64,000 bases of DNA from Brachybacterium avium (lineage in GTDB: Bacteria; Actinomycetota; Actinomycetes; Actinomycetales; Dermabacteraceae). Location of the stretch: assembly GCF_002216795.1 (NCBI RefSeq), contig NZ_CP022316.1, positions 2,170,001 through 2,234,000 on the forward strand. Direction: 5' to 3'. The notes below the pieces were generated by a model. The model had not been told where the DNA came from and did no database searches. It was given only the letters and a program-made list of their open reading frames with translations. A program made the translations under genes and the position numbers. Below, piece by piece: positions 15,071 to 24,069 of this stretch. Position 1 is the first letter of the stretch; every line of letters begins with the position of its first letter.

Positions 15071-15352
15071 TCAGCTGTCCTGGAACTCCTCGTCGAGGTT
15101 CCTCTCCAGCAGCGCGGCGAGCAGCGCGAGGGAGTCCTCGGCGCCGTCGCCCTCGGCGCGCAGCGTCACCTCGTCGCCGTGGCCCACGTCCAGGGTCAGC
15201 AGCAGCAGGATGCTGGAGGCCTTCACCGGGCCCGACTCCGTCGTCTCGATCGTCACGGCGACGGGCTGCTCGCTGGCCGCCTGGGAGAAGATCGCGGCAG
15301 GGCGGGCATGGAGCCCGCTGAGGCTCGCGACCCTCACGGTACGTGCTGGCAT
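15071..15352 (-). CDS. ptsH: phosphocarrier protein HPr
   Basis: This 93-residue cytoplasmic protein carries phosphate from Enzyme I to the EIIA domains of the sugar phosphotransferase system. H15 in GLHARPAA is the phosphorylated histidine. S46 in KASSILLLL is in the position of the regulatory serine of Gram-positive HPr. The length is slightly above the usual 85-90. The gene stands alone with no ptsI nearby. The ATG at 15352 gives the standard N-terminus; the open frame upstream is antisense to the next gene. The two EIIA-like proteins at 41.4 and 43.6 kb are possible partners. Confidence 0.95.
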   Translation of the reverse strand: MPARTVRVASLSGLHARPAAIFSQAASEQPVAVTIETTESGPVKASSILLLLTLDVGHGDEVTLRAEGDGAEDSLALLAALLERNLDEEFQDS

Positions 15353-15468
15353 CTCGATCGCCTTTCTCGACGTGGTCCCCACAGGGTATCCGCGCATGGG
15401 CAGTGGTGGACACCGGCCCGGCACCGGGGGACCCGCTGCTCCCGGCCGATGTCGCTCACCAGCAGGCG

Positions 15469-16320
15469 TCAGCGGAACCCCCCGACCACGCCGGGGGAGT
15501 CGTACCCGGACATCCCCGGCGCCATCGCCCGGGCGCTGCGGGAGCCGACAGCCGCCCGCCCCTGGTCGGTCAGCTCGAACCAGGCGATCATGTCCGGGCC
15601 CGGAGTGCGCCCGCCGATCGCCGTCCAGGTGGTGCCGATGTGCTCGATGACCTCCGCCAGCGGCAGGTCCCAGGCGGTGAACCGGCAGGCGGTCACGAAC
15701 CCGGCACGGACTTCGCCGCGTGCGAGCAGCCGTGCCAGCAGCAGCGGCCCGCGCCGCTCGAACTCCGCATCGTCCAGCGCCCCTGCGTTCGCGAGCACGG
15801 TCACGACATGCCCCGGATGCAGCCACTGCTCCCGCCCCAGGGCCAGCAGGCGCTCCTCGATGCCGCTGCGGGAGGAGGCGGCGTGCTCGGCCAGTGCTTC
15901 CGGGGTCGCGTACAGCGGTGCTCCGGGCGGACGGTCGCTGACCTCTCCCTCCGCGTCGACCTGCAGCAGGGCGCCGCGGGGACCCTCCAGACGCCAGCGC
16001 GGGACGGTGCTAAGCCGCAGCGGCCCCCGCCCGCTGCCCAGGGTGAGGGTGAGGAGGCCGTCGAGCATCTCGGCGTGATGGATCGCTGCACCGACCACGC
16101 GCGGATCGCGCAGCCCGACGGCGGTCGCCCGATCCGAGGTGATCGACGGGTCCTCCAGCTCCTGGATCCGGGAGTTCAGCACCCATCCGCGCGCGGTCAC
16201 GGTCCAGGTGCCGCGCGAGGCGACCCGGGTGTGGACGATGGTCTGTCCCGCGAGACCAGCGAGCAGTGGGTGGCCCTGCGGGCGGCCGCGGCCGGAAACT
16301 CCGGACAGAAGAGAAGCCAT
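15469..16320 (-). CDS. hypothetical protein, 283 aa
   Basis: I do not recognise this protein. It has no signal peptide or membrane segment. The middle contains an 'ALAEHAASSRSGIEERLLALG' helix-like stretch and the C-terminal third has 'AGFVTACRFTAWDLPLAEVI' and 'IGTTWTAIGGRTPGPDMIAWF', which look like a folded soluble domain. Codon third positions are strongly GC-biased, supporting coding on this strand. An alternative ATG at 16338 adds six residues and is preceded by no better ribosome site. It lies between ptsH and a divergent TetR regulator 70 bp away, which might control it. Confidence 0.6.
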   Translation of the reverse strand: MASLLSGVSGRGRPQGHPLLAGLAGQTIVHTRVASRGTWTVTARGWVLNSRIQELEDPSITSDRATAVGLRDPRVVGAAIHHAEMLDGLLTLTLGSGRGPLRLSTVPRWRLEGPRGALLQVDAEGEVSDRPPGAPLYATPEALAEHAASSRSGIEERLLALGREQWLHPGHVVTVLANAGALDDAEFERRGPLLLARLLARGEVRAGFVTACRFTAWDLPLAEVIEHIGTTWTAIGGRTPGPDMIAWFELTDQGRAAVGSRSARAMAPGMSGYDSPGVVGGFR

Positions 16321-16390
16321 AACCCCATCGTGCCGCACCCGGCCGTGAACGGTCCGGGCTTCGCGGGAGCTGCGCGGCTAGGATGACGAG

Positions 16391-17068
16391 ATGCCCAGCA
16401 CGAATGAGCGCGCCCCGGATCCCCGACCCGCCCGGACCAGGGCGGCGATCTTCGCCGCTGCCCGCGACCTCACCGCCGCCGACGGGGAGGTGACGGTCAA
16501 CGCGCTGGCCCAGCGGGCCGGTGTCAGCAGAGCCGCGTTCTACAGCCATTTCTCGGGGCTGGACGATCTGATGGCGGCGATGCTGTCGCACATGTTCGAC
16601 AGCTCCCGGGAGCGTGGCATCGCCTACGCGCGGCAGGGCCGGAGCCTCCATGATGCGGTGCGGTTCGGCTTCGGGATGCTGACGGCATACGTCGAGCTCC
16701 ACCACACCTTCCTGCGCGGCGCGCTGGACTGGAAGTTCTCCCATCGCACCTACACGATCCTGGTGGACACCATGGTCGGGCTGTACGGCGAGGCGCTGCG
16801 GCTGCTCGGTGACGAGGTCCCCGCGCACCTGCGGACCGAGGATGCCTGTCGCAGCATCGTCGGCGGGTGCCTCACCCTGGTCGTGCACTGGCTGCTGGCG
16901 ACCGAGCAGCAGGCGCAGGACGGCGTCGCGCTGGATGCCACGGCGCTGCTCGACTCGATCCTGACCACGGCCCCCAGCTGGTACACCGGGCTGGAGCCCG
17001 GAGGACCCACCGGCGCGGCGGAGCTGATGGGGATCTGCCGTCAGGTCAAGGCCGACGAGGAGAGCTGA
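16391..17068 (+). CDS. TetR-family transcriptional regulator
   Basis: This 225-residue repressor-type protein has an N-terminal helix-turn-helix at about residues 30-65 ('VNALAQRAGVSRAAFYSHFSG'), followed by an all-helical ligand domain of typical size. The conserved 'AAFYSHFSGLDDLMAAML' segment is diagnostic. It is divergent from the 283-residue hypothetical gene and convergent with the M20 peptidase gene, with only six bases between stops. The effector is unknown. Confidence 0.9.
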   Translation: MPSTNERAPDPRPARTRAAIFAAARDLTAADGEVTVNALAQRAGVSRAAFYSHFSGLDDLMAAMLSHMFDSSRERGIAYARQGRSLHDAVRFGFGMLTAYVELHHTFLRGALDWKFSHRTYTILVDTMVGLYGEALRLLGDEVPAHLRTEDACRSIVGGCLTLVVHWLLATEQQAQDGVALDATALLDSILTTAPSWYTGLEPGGPTGAAELMGICRQVKADEES

Positions 17069-17074
17069 GCAGGC

Positions 17075-18433
17075 TCAGCACTCGCCCATCAGCCGCAGCA
17101 GCACCCGAGCGCCGAAGCGCACGGCATCCACCGGCACCCGCTCATCGACGCCGTGGAACAGCGGAGCGAAGTCGAGATCGGCCGGCAGCTGCAGCGGCGC
17201 GAAGCCGTAGCCGGTGATGCCCAGGCCGCTCAGCGCCTTGTTGTCGGTGCCGGCGCTGAGGCAGTAGGGGAGGATCCGTGAGCCCGGATCCTCCGCCTGG
17301 ACCGCCGAGGTCATCGCGTCGATCAGCGGCGACTCGCGCGGTGAGTCGACCGAGACGCCGACGTGGTCGATGATCAGCTCGACGTGCTCACCGCTGAGCT
17401 CGTCCAGCAGCGCGAGCACCTCCTCCTGGTGGCCGGGGAGGAAGCGGCAGTCGAAGCCGGCCTCGGCGGTCTGCGGGATGACGTTCACCTTGTAGCCGCT
17501 GGAGAGCATGGTGAGGTTCGCCGAGTCGCGCAGCGTCCCGGAGACGAACTGGTGGGCTCCGCCCGTCAGCGGCAGGAACGACTCGATGTCCTGCTCGTCC
17601 CAACCGGTGCCGGTGATCTCGGTGATCCCGTCGAACAGTGCCCGCACACTGGCGATGTACTCGATCGGGAAGTCGTGGTCGTCAATCGCGGCGATCGCCC
17701 GGGCCAGGCGCACGATCGCGTTCTCGTCGTTGGGGACCGAGCCGTGGCCGGCGCGACCATGGGCGCGCAGACGGCCCCAGGCCATGCCCTTCTCTGCGGT
17801 CTGGACCAGGTAGGCGCGCACCTCCTCGCCGGTCTCCTCCTCCGGCAGGGTGATCGAGTAGCCGCCTACCTCGCTGATCGCCTCGGTCATGCCCGCGAAG
17901 ACCTCGGGATGATTCTGAACCAGCCACTGGGACCCCCAGACGCCGCCGTTCTCCTCATCGGCGAAGAAGGCGAACAGCAGGTCGCGCGGCGGGACCTGCC
18001 CGGTGCGCGCGAGATGGCGGGCCACCGCCAGGATCATCCCGACCATGTCCTTCATGTCCACGGCGCCGCGGCCGTGGATCATGCCGTCGATGATCTCGGC
18101 GCCGAAGGGATCGACCGACCAGTCCTCGGCACGGGCGGGGACCACGTCCAGGTGGCCGTGGAGGATCAGCCCGCCGCGGGAGCGGTCCTCGCCGGGGATC
18201 GTGACCATCACGCTGGGTCGCCCGGGCGCGGATTCGATCACCGTCGGCTCCAGTCCCACCTCGCGCAGCGCGGCGAGGACGTGCTCAGCCGCTTCGGCCT
18301 CGCCGCTGCCCCAGGTGGCGGGGTCGTTCCCGCCGAAGTTGGTGGTGTCGATGCGGATCAGCTCACGGGTGAAGCGGACGGCCTCGTCCTGGAGCAGGGC
18401 CAGCTCGTCGTCGGTGGGGGCGGCGATCGGCAT
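17075..18433 (-). CDS. M20-family metallopeptidase (dipeptidase/deacetylase-like)
   Basis: This 452-residue zinc hydrolase belongs to the ArgE/DapE/CPG2 group. Metal and catalytic residues are visible: H94 and D96 in HGHLDVVPA, D126 in GRGAVDMKD, E160 and E161 in FADEENGG, and a late histidine in 'LFHGVDERVPVD'. A dimerisation insert sits between. The length and 'GAVDMKDMVGMILA' fit the M20 peptidases without transport signals, so a cytoplasmic role in dipeptide or acyl-amino-acid cleavage is likely; exact substrate is not determinable. GGAGGA lies nine bases before the ATG at 18433. Confidence 0.9.
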   Translation of the reverse strand: MPIAAPTDDELALLQDEAVRFTRELIRIDTTNFGGNDPATWGSGEAEAAEHVLAALREVGLEPTVIESAPGRPSVMVTIPGEDRSRGGLILHGHLDVVPARAEDWSVDPFGAEIIDGMIHGRGAVDMKDMVGMILAVARHLARTGQVPPRDLLFAFFADEENGGVWGSQWLVQNHPEVFAGMTEAISEVGGYSITLPEEETGEEVRAYLVQTAEKGMAWGRLRAHGRAGHGSVPNDENAIVRLARAIAAIDDHDFPIEYIASVRALFDGITEITGTGWDEQDIESFLPLTGGAHQFVSGTLRDSANLTMLSSGYKVNVIPQTAEAGFDCRFLPGHQEEVLALLDELSGEHVELIIDHVGVSVDSPRESPLIDAMTSAVQAEDPGSRILPYCLSAGTDNKALSGLGITGYGFAPLQLPADLDFAPLFHGVDERVPVDAVRFGARVLLRLMGEC

Positions 18434-18558
18434 GCGAGATCCTCCTCGGGGTCGGGATCTCACCGTACTCGGGGTGCTCGCCGCCGGTCCCGGCTGTCCG
18501 CCCGCCCGGTCCCTCCGTACGATGGGAGGCCCAGCCCGCTCCCGCAGGAGGTGCACCC

Positions 18559-19380
18559 ATGGTGCAGATCTTCACGCTCCGAGAGCGGCTCGCCGCGCTC
18601 CCGTCCACGGTGCGCCGGCGCGCCGAGACCTCGACCCATCGCGCGTCGGTGATCGCCGACGCCCGGGCCGTGGCGCCCGAGATCCCGCGGGATGCGGACG
18701 CCGGCCACCTGGAGCGCGCCGCCCGCCGCCTGCTGCGCCGCGCCGCGCAGGACGAGTTCGCGCGAGAAGGGGTGGCGCGGGTGCCGCTGCCGCCCGAGGA
18801 CACCGGCCGGGCCGATCTGCGCCGCGCCGATGTCCCCGGCGAGGCGAGCTTCCACGCCTTCGTCGAGGATGTGCTCAGCGCGGTCGACATCGCCCCCAGC
18901 CCGCTCGAGCGCGACGATGCGGTCGAGCTGCGGGATGCGCGGGGCTCCTCGGACGCCTATGGGCTCTCTCCCGAGGTGGCCTCCGACCTCGCGTCCTACC
19001 TGCTGTGCAGGGCGTATGCGCTCGGCGACGGGGACGGGGAGCTCGAGGAGCACCTCGCAGCGCAGGCCGAGCTCATCCGGGAGGAGGTGCGCACGGCGCT
19101 GGTGCGACAGGTGCGGGTGCCGCTCGAGCTGAAGGTGGCCCGGGACCGGCACGCCCGGATGGGGCACGGCGAGTTCGATGAAGGCTTCGCCTCGCCCACC
19201 GGCGGTCCCGGGGATGAGCACGCCACCGCCGAGGAGCGCGCCGATTTCGGGCGACGGGCCAGGTCGGCCTTCGCGTTCGCGCAGTCCGAGGCCGGCCGGG
19301 CAGCCTTCGGCGCGCTGCGCACCGGGGCGGAGAGGGCGTACGAGCGGTACAACGCTCCCCGCACCCCACCGCGGAGCTGA
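18559..19380 (+). CDS. hypothetical protein, 273 aa
   Basis: I do not recognise a family. The protein is rich in Ala, Arg and Glu and predicted to be mostly helical and soluble, with no signal or membrane segment. N-terminal 'FTLRERLAALPSTVRRRAE' looks amphipathic. An AGGAGG ribosome site lies before ATG 18559. It is divergent from the M20 peptidase across 125 bp and convergent with sufE. Strong third-position GC supports coding. Confidence 0.65.
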   Translation: MVQIFTLRERLAALPSTVRRRAETSTHRASVIADARAVAPEIPRDADAGHLERAARRLLRRAAQDEFAREGVARVPLPPEDTGRADLRRADVPGEASFHAFVEDVLSAVDIAPSPLERDDAVELRDARGSSDAYGLSPEVASDLASYLLCRAYALGDGDGELEEHLAAQAELIREEVRTALVRQVRVPLELKVARDRHARMGHGEFDEGFASPTGGPGDEHATAEERADFGRRARSAFAFAQSEAGRAAFGALRTGAERAYERYNAPRTPPRS

Positions 19381-19430
19381 GCCCGAGGGCGAACCGGGCC
19401 GCAGCGCGGCGGGGGCAGGGCAGGGTGCCC

Positions 19431-19883
19431 TCAGGCCGCGGACTTCACCGCGAGCTGTCGCTTGATCCGGGCCAGCATCCCGGCCATGCCGTTCAGCCGC
19501 AGCGGGCTGACCACCTCGGCCAGGCCCAGCGCGCCGGTGACCGATTCGGGGGTGTCCAGCACCTCGCCGACGGTGCGGCCATCGAGCGCCTCGGCGAGGA
19601 TCGAGGCGAAGCCTCGCGTGGTCGGCGCCTCCGCCGGGGCGGAGAAGAACAGCCGCGCGGTGGCCTCCCGGCCCGTGCCCTCCACCTCGGTGATCAGGAA
19701 GATCGGGGACTGGCATTCGGGCACCGGCTCGAGCAGCTCGGGATGATCGGCGTAGCGTGCGGGCAGAGCCGGCAGATCATTCGAGAAGTCCAGCAGCAGC
19801 TGCAGCCGGTCCCGCCCGCTCAGGGCGTGGAAATCCTCGGCGATCTCGGCGAAGGCGCTGGGCAGTGCGGTGCTGTCGGTCAT
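19431..19883 (-). CDS. sufE: SufE family sulfur-acceptor protein
   Basis: This 150-residue protein accepts persulfide sulfur from a cysteine desulfurase and relays it for Fe-S assembly. C57 in VPECQSP corresponds to the active cysteine of SufE. The fold markers '[20 protein letters not shown]' (similar stretch at 44-63) and '[12 protein letters not shown]' fit. It overlaps the upstream sulfurtransferase gene by ATGA, so the two sulfur-handling proteins are coupled. No suf operon is in the window, so the desulfurase partner lies elsewhere. Confidence 0.92.
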   Translation of the reverse strand: MTDSTALPSAFAEIAEDFHALSGRDRLQLLLDFSNDLPALPARYADHPELLEPVPECQSPIFLITEVEGTGREATARLFFSAPAEAPTTRGFASILAEALDGRTVGEVLDTPESVTGALGLAEVVSPLRLNGMAGMLARIKRQLAVKSAA

Positions 19884-20794
19884 CGAGCGGGGACCTCGCC
19901 CGGTTCGGTGCCCTGCGCGATCGGCAGGCGCACGCCGTTGCCCCATTCGGTCCAGGAGCCGTCGTAGTTGCGCACGTTCTCGAAGCCCAGCAGATAGGTG
20001 AGCACGAACCAGCTGTGGGCGGAGCGCTCGCCGATGCGGCAGTACACGACCGTCGGGGTCGCGGTGTCGAAGCCGAGCTCGCCCTGGTAGATCTGCTCCA
20101 GCTCGGCGCGTGAGCGGAAGCGCCCGTCCTCGGCGGCGGCGCGGGCCCACGGCACGGACCGGGCGGTGGGGATGTGCCCGCCGCGCACGGTGCCCTCCTG
20201 CGGGTAGTCCGGCATGTGGGTGCGCTCGCCGGTGTACTCCTGCGGGGAGCGCACATCGATCAGCGGCCCGCCGAGGAAGTCCAGCACGTCCTCACGGTAG
20301 GCGCGGATCGGGGCGTCCTGCCGCTCCACGACCGGGTAGCCGGTGGTGGGGGCGGGCTTGCCCTGCTCGGAGGTGGTGAGCTCGCGGCCCTCGGCCTGCC
20401 AGGCGGCGCGGCCGCCGTCCAGCAGGCGCACGTCCTGGTGCCCGAACAGCTCGAAGACCCACAGCGCGTAGGCGGCCCACCAGTTCGACTTGTCGCCGTA
20501 GATCACCACGGTGGTCTCGCGGGTGATGCCGGAGGCGTCCATGAGCTTCGCGAAGCCGGTGCCGTCGACGTAGTCGCGGGTGACCGGGTCGTTGAGATCC
20601 AGATGCCAGTCGATCTTCACCGCGCCGGGGATGTGGCCGGTCTCGTAGAGCAGCACGTCCTCATCGGACTCGACGACGACCAGGCTCTCGGGGCGGCCGG
20701 CGGCGAGCTGATCGGCGAGCCACTGCGTGCTCACCAGCTTCTCGGGGCGGGCGTAGTCCTGCAGGGCAGGAGTCGGATCAGCAGGAACGGTCAT
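19880..20794 (-). CDS. thiosulfate/3-mercaptopyruvate sulfurtransferase (two rhodanese domains)
   Basis: This 304-residue cytoplasmic enzyme has an N-terminal structural rhodanese domain (about residues 20-135) and a catalytic C-terminal one. The active cysteine is C252 in the loop CRIGERS, a form common in actinobacterial thiosulfate sulfurtransferases. '[18 protein letters not shown]' is another family hallmark. The ATG at 20794 has AGGTGA upstream. It is translationally coupled to sufE, suggesting it can feed sulfane sulfur into the same pool, which is inference. Confidence 0.92.
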   Translation of the reverse strand: MTVPADPTPALQDYARPEKLVSTQWLADQLAAGRPESLVVVESDEDVLLYETGHIPGAVKIDWHLDLNDPVTRDYVDGTGFAKLMDASGITRETTVVIYGDKSNWWAAYALWVFELFGHQDVRLLDGGRAAWQAEGRELTTSEQGKPAPTTGYPVVERQDAPIRAYREDVLDFLGGPLIDVRSPQEYTGERTHMPDYPQEGTVRGGHIPTARSVPWARAAAEDGRFRSRAELEQIYQGELGFDTATPTVVYCRIGERSAHSWFVLTYLLGFENVRNYDGSWTEWGNGVRLPIAQGTEPGEVPAR

Positions 20795-20930
20795 CAGGTC
20801 ACCTTTCGACGGTCGATGGCGCGCGGGGTGTACCTCCAGTCTGTCACTGCACACCGCGCAGTGGTGTCCCGGAGGGTCCGCCGTGGGCGGACATCACCCC
20901 CGCGCCGGCACGGCGGGCCGCCGGCGGGTC

Positions 20931-21920
20931 TCAGCTGGCATAAACGGAGAACGCCTCGCGGATCTGCTCCGGACCCGCCTCGGCGGCCAGCAGCGACTGC
21001 AGCAGCAGGCGCGCCTTCGCCGCCGGCAGGAGCCCGGCCATCAGCGCGCCCGCCTCCAGCAGGTCCACCTCGGAGCCGGGATAGGCGTAGTGGTGGGTGG
21101 AGGTGCCGCCGGACCAGGTGCGGGAGGCGACGACCACGGGGATCTCGGCCCCGAGCAGGCGGCGCAGCCGGGGCATCGCGGCGGGGGAGACGTGCCCCAT
21201 CCCGACCCCGGCGATCACGAGGCCCTTGAGCTGCTCAGGAGGCAGATGATCCAGGAGCGCGAGGTCCTCGTCGAGCCCCGCAGCCAGCACGGGCACGGCC
21301 GGGAAGCGGTCCGGCGGAGCGCCGGGGAACCGGGCCGCGCGGGGCAGCGGGTGGTGCAGCAGGCGCAGATCGTCCTGCTCGATGATCGCCAGCGGTCCCG
21401 ACGGATCGGAGACGAAGGCGGAGAGCGACCGGGAGGACGCCTTGGTCACCCGGTCCGCGAGATGGGCGTGGCCGTCGAAGGCGATCAGCACGCCGAGCCC
21501 ACGGGCCGAGGGCGCCGTCGCCACGCGCACGGCGTCCCGCAGGTTCGCCGGTCCGTCGGCCCCGAGATCGCTGGCCGGGCGCATCGCGCCGGTGACCGCC
21601 AGCGGCGCCTCCCGGTCCCAGTAGCGCTCCAGCAGGAACGCCGTCTCCTCGAGGGTGTCCGTGCCGTGGGTGAGGACCACCCCGTCGGCGCCCGCGTCGA
21701 CCGCGGTGCGGGCCTGCGCGAGCACCGCGGCGAGATGGTGGGGGCGCACATCCGAGGAGGAGACGTTCGCCAGCGGATGCGAGTCGATCTCGACCCCGCC
21801 GCCGACGGTGGCCAGCAGCCGCTGGCCGGCACCGTCGTCGGGGCGCGCCCTGCCGCCCGCGGGGTCCTGCGACATGAAGATGGTGCCGCCGAGCGAGAGC
21901 AGCGTGACCTTCGCGCTCAC
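20931..21920 (-). CDS. asparaginase (type I-like)
   Basis: This 329-residue enzyme hydrolyses L-asparagine to aspartate and ammonia. Both catalytic threonine motifs are present: T13 in SLGGTIFM and the T-D pair at 87-88 in THGTDT. No signal peptide, so it is cytoplasmic. The second half is more diverged than in E. coli AnsA, so other amide substrates cannot be excluded. Its ATG at 21920 overlaps the stop of the upstream SRPBCC gene (ATGA). Confidence 0.9.
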   Translation of the reverse strand: MSAKVTLLSLGGTIFMSQDPAGGRARPDDGAGQRLLATVGGGVEIDSHPLANVSSSDVRPHHLAAVLAQARTAVDAGADGVVLTHGTDTLEETAFLLERYWDREAPLAVTGAMRPASDLGADGPANLRDAVRVATAPSARGLGVLIAFDGHAHLADRVTKASSRSLSAFVSDPSGPLAIIEQDDLRLLHHPLPRAARFPGAPPDRFPAVPVLAAGLDEDLALLDHLPPEQLKGLVIAGVGMGHVSPAAMPRLRRLLGAEIPVVVASRTWSGGTSTHHYAYPGSEVDLLEAGALMAGLLPAAKARLLLQSLLAAEAGPEQIREAFSVYAS

Positions 21921-22597
21921 GATAGCTCCGGCTCCTCGCCCAGGTAGACCGCCGCGGTGCGCACCGACGCCTTGCGGGCCGGCTTCTTATCCGCACCGGA
22001 GGCGACATGCGCCTCGAACCAGGCATGCGCGGTGGCGTGGGTGAACTCGGCGCCCTCGGGGGAGGCCGCGAAGCTGCTCAGTCGTGGCATCTGATCGGCC
22101 GAGGGGTCCTCGAGGTGCAGGGCCAGCGCGTACAGCGCCGCATCCCAGCCGCAGCCGGTCGCGGCCGGTCCGAAGGTCTGCCAGTGGGCGTCGGCCGGGA
22201 CGGTGTGGCGCAGGGTGAAGCGGGTGGCGGTCAGCGTCGCGGCCGCACCCGCCTCCTCGGCAGCATCCGGCCGCTCCGGCTCGACGGGCTCCACGAGCAG
22301 CTCCATCTCGCTGCCGCTCTTGCCGACCTGCCAGGTCAGCAACAGCCGACGGGGCTCCTCGGCGGCGAGCACGGTCCCGCGGGCCTCCATGTCGGGCAGT
22401 TCGTAGCGGCCGCCCTCGACCGCCTCGCCGCTCGCCCGACCGAACCAGACCTCCAGGTGGGAACCGATGGTCAGCGCGGACCACAGTTCCTCGGGATGGA
22501 CCTCGAAGGTCTGGGCGAGGGAGACGACATGACCCTCCTTCACCGCGGTGACGGTGCGGGTGACGTCGGTCAGCTGGCTCTGCGGGGTGGCGGTCAT
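21917..22597 (-). CDS. SRPBCC/AHSA1-domain protein
   Basis: This 226-residue protein contains an AHSA1-like START fold from about residue 28 ('FEVHPEELWSALTIGSHLEVWFG') to 175. These folds bind hydrophobic ligands or act as stress co-chaperones; the specific role is not apparent. The C-terminal 40 residues are basic and less ordered. It is translationally coupled with the asparaginase gene (ATGA), a pairing without obvious metabolic logic. Confidence 0.85.
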   Translation of the reverse strand: MTATPQSQLTDVTRTVTAVKEGHVVSLAQTFEVHPEELWSALTIGSHLEVWFGRASGEAVEGGRYELPDMEARGTVLAAEEPRRLLLTWQVGKSGSEMELLVEPVEPERPDAAEEAGAAATLTATRFTLRHTVPADAHWQTFGPAATGCGWDAALYALALHLEDPSADQMPRLSSFAASPEGAEFTHATAHAWFEAHVASGADKKPARKASVRTAAVYLGEEPELS

Positions 22598-22680
22598 GGA
22601 GCTCCTTCAGAAGGTGGGGTCGGGACCCACTGTGCCAGGTCGGTGCGGGGCGGGTCCGGGTGGGGTCGGGCGGCGCGAGC

Positions 22681-23853
22681 TCAGCGGCGGCGCAGGCGCA
22701 CGATCACCTCGGCGTGCGCTGTGTGCGGGAACATGTCCACGTAGCGGCCGGCGACGATGCGCAGCGAGGGCATCGCCGCGAGGTCGGCGGCGAGGGTGGC
22801 GGGATGGCAGCTGGAGTAGACCACGTCCTGCACGCCGGAGCGCTCCAGCCAGCCGGCGAGCTCGCCGCCCAGGCCGCGCCGGGGCGGGTTGACCACGACC
22901 AGCTCGGGTGGACCCTCGGGGCCGGCGGCCGTCCGCGCCGCCCAGTCGGTGGCGTCGGCGGTGAGGAAGGTCGCGGAGGCGATCCCGGCGGCGCGGGCGG
23001 CCTCGCGAGCACCCTCGATCGCCTGCGCGGAGACCTCGACCCCGGTGATCCGGGCGCCGGGGACGGCGAGCGCCGTGTGCAGGGCGAAGCCGCCGAGACC
23101 GCAGTACAGGTCCCAGATCCGTGGCGCGTCCCCCGGCGGTGCGGACCGCTCGGCGAGGATCTCGCGCACCCAGGCCGCGGCCTGGCGGTAGAGCTGCCCG
23201 GCGACCTCGGTGTTCGTCTGCAGGAACGACTGCGGGCGGGAGAACAGGGTGACATCGCCGGTGCGGATCGCGATCGAGGCGGCGCCGGCGAGGTGGATCT
23301 CCTGGGCGCCCTCGACCGCGGTGGTGTGGTCGGGGTGGATGTTCGCGGTGACCGCGACGACCGAGGGGTGCGCAGCCAGGAGGGCGGGCAGGTGCTCGCG
23401 GATCCGCTCCAGCGCCTGCTCGCTCCGCAGCACCAGGCGCAGCAGATGCTCGCCCTCGGGTGACGCTGTGACCAGGACGTTCTTGATCTCGCCCCGGCGC
23501 CGGGCGACATCGTAGGGAGGCACCTGTGCGCGCCGGATCAGGGCCTTGGCACCGTCGAGCACCTCTTCGACCCCCGCTGGGTACAGCGGGCAGTCGCAGA
23601 GATCCGTGCCGGCCGACTGGCCGGGCAGGGTCAGCACCGGGGCCTGCGCAGTGCCGCCCACCGCCATCTTCCCGCGGGCGCGGAAGCCCGCCTCCGGGCC
23701 GACGATCGGCGGCTCCCACCGCATCGCAGGGGCGAGGTGAGGGGCCAGCAGCTGCTCGACCCGGGCCCGGCCCTCGGCGAGCTGCCGGGGGCGGGGGAGG
23801 TCCAGCAGCGTGCAGGATCTGCACGCGCCGGAGTCGAAATGAGGGCAGCGCAC
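22681..23853 (-). CDS. rlmC: 23S rRNA (uracil-C5)-methyltransferase, RlmC-like
   Basis: This 390-residue enzyme methylates C5 of a uracil in 23S rRNA. Cysteines C3, C11 and C14 plus C86 or C88 fit an iron-sulfur cluster. The SAM-binding motif 'WDLYCGLGGFALH' and the 'VVNPPRRGLG' motif precede the catalytic cysteine C349 in YSSCHP. No TRAM domain is present at the N-terminus, which favours RlmC over RlmD. The short CPHFDSGACRSC start is distinctive. It stands alone between two small gaps. Confidence 0.92.
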   Translation of the reverse strand: MRCPHFDSGACRSCTLLDLPRPRQLAEGRARVEQLLAPHLAPAMRWEPPIVGPEAGFRARGKMAVGGTAQAPVLTLPGQSAGTDLCDCPLYPAGVEEVLDGAKALIRRAQVPPYDVARRRGEIKNVLVTASPEGEHLLRLVLRSEQALERIREHLPALLAAHPSVVAVTANIHPDHTTAVEGAQEIHLAGAASIAIRTGDVTLFSRPQSFLQTNTEVAGQLYRQAAAWVREILAERSAPPGDAPRIWDLYCGLGGFALHTALAVPGARITGVEVSAQAIEGAREAARAAGIASATFLTADATDWAARTAAGPEGPPELVVVNPPRRGLGGELAGWLERSGVQDVVYSSCHPATLAADLAAMPSLRIVAGRYVDMFPHTAHAEVIVRLRRR

Positions 23854-24069
23854 GGAAGGAGTCTACGGGGGCGGGATCGACGGCGGCCTGGAGTGTCGGA
23901 CCCCTCCGTTACCGTCGCAGACGGGTCACGAGACGCGGCTGCACTTCTTCGACAGAGGCCGCGCGGCAACCGGAACCGAACCCGGTGCCCGTCGAGGAAG
24001 ACCCGGCCGGAGGGCGACCGCCCGTCCGGTCAGGAGACCCGGGAGGGTCCATGTCGGAAGGTCATCACG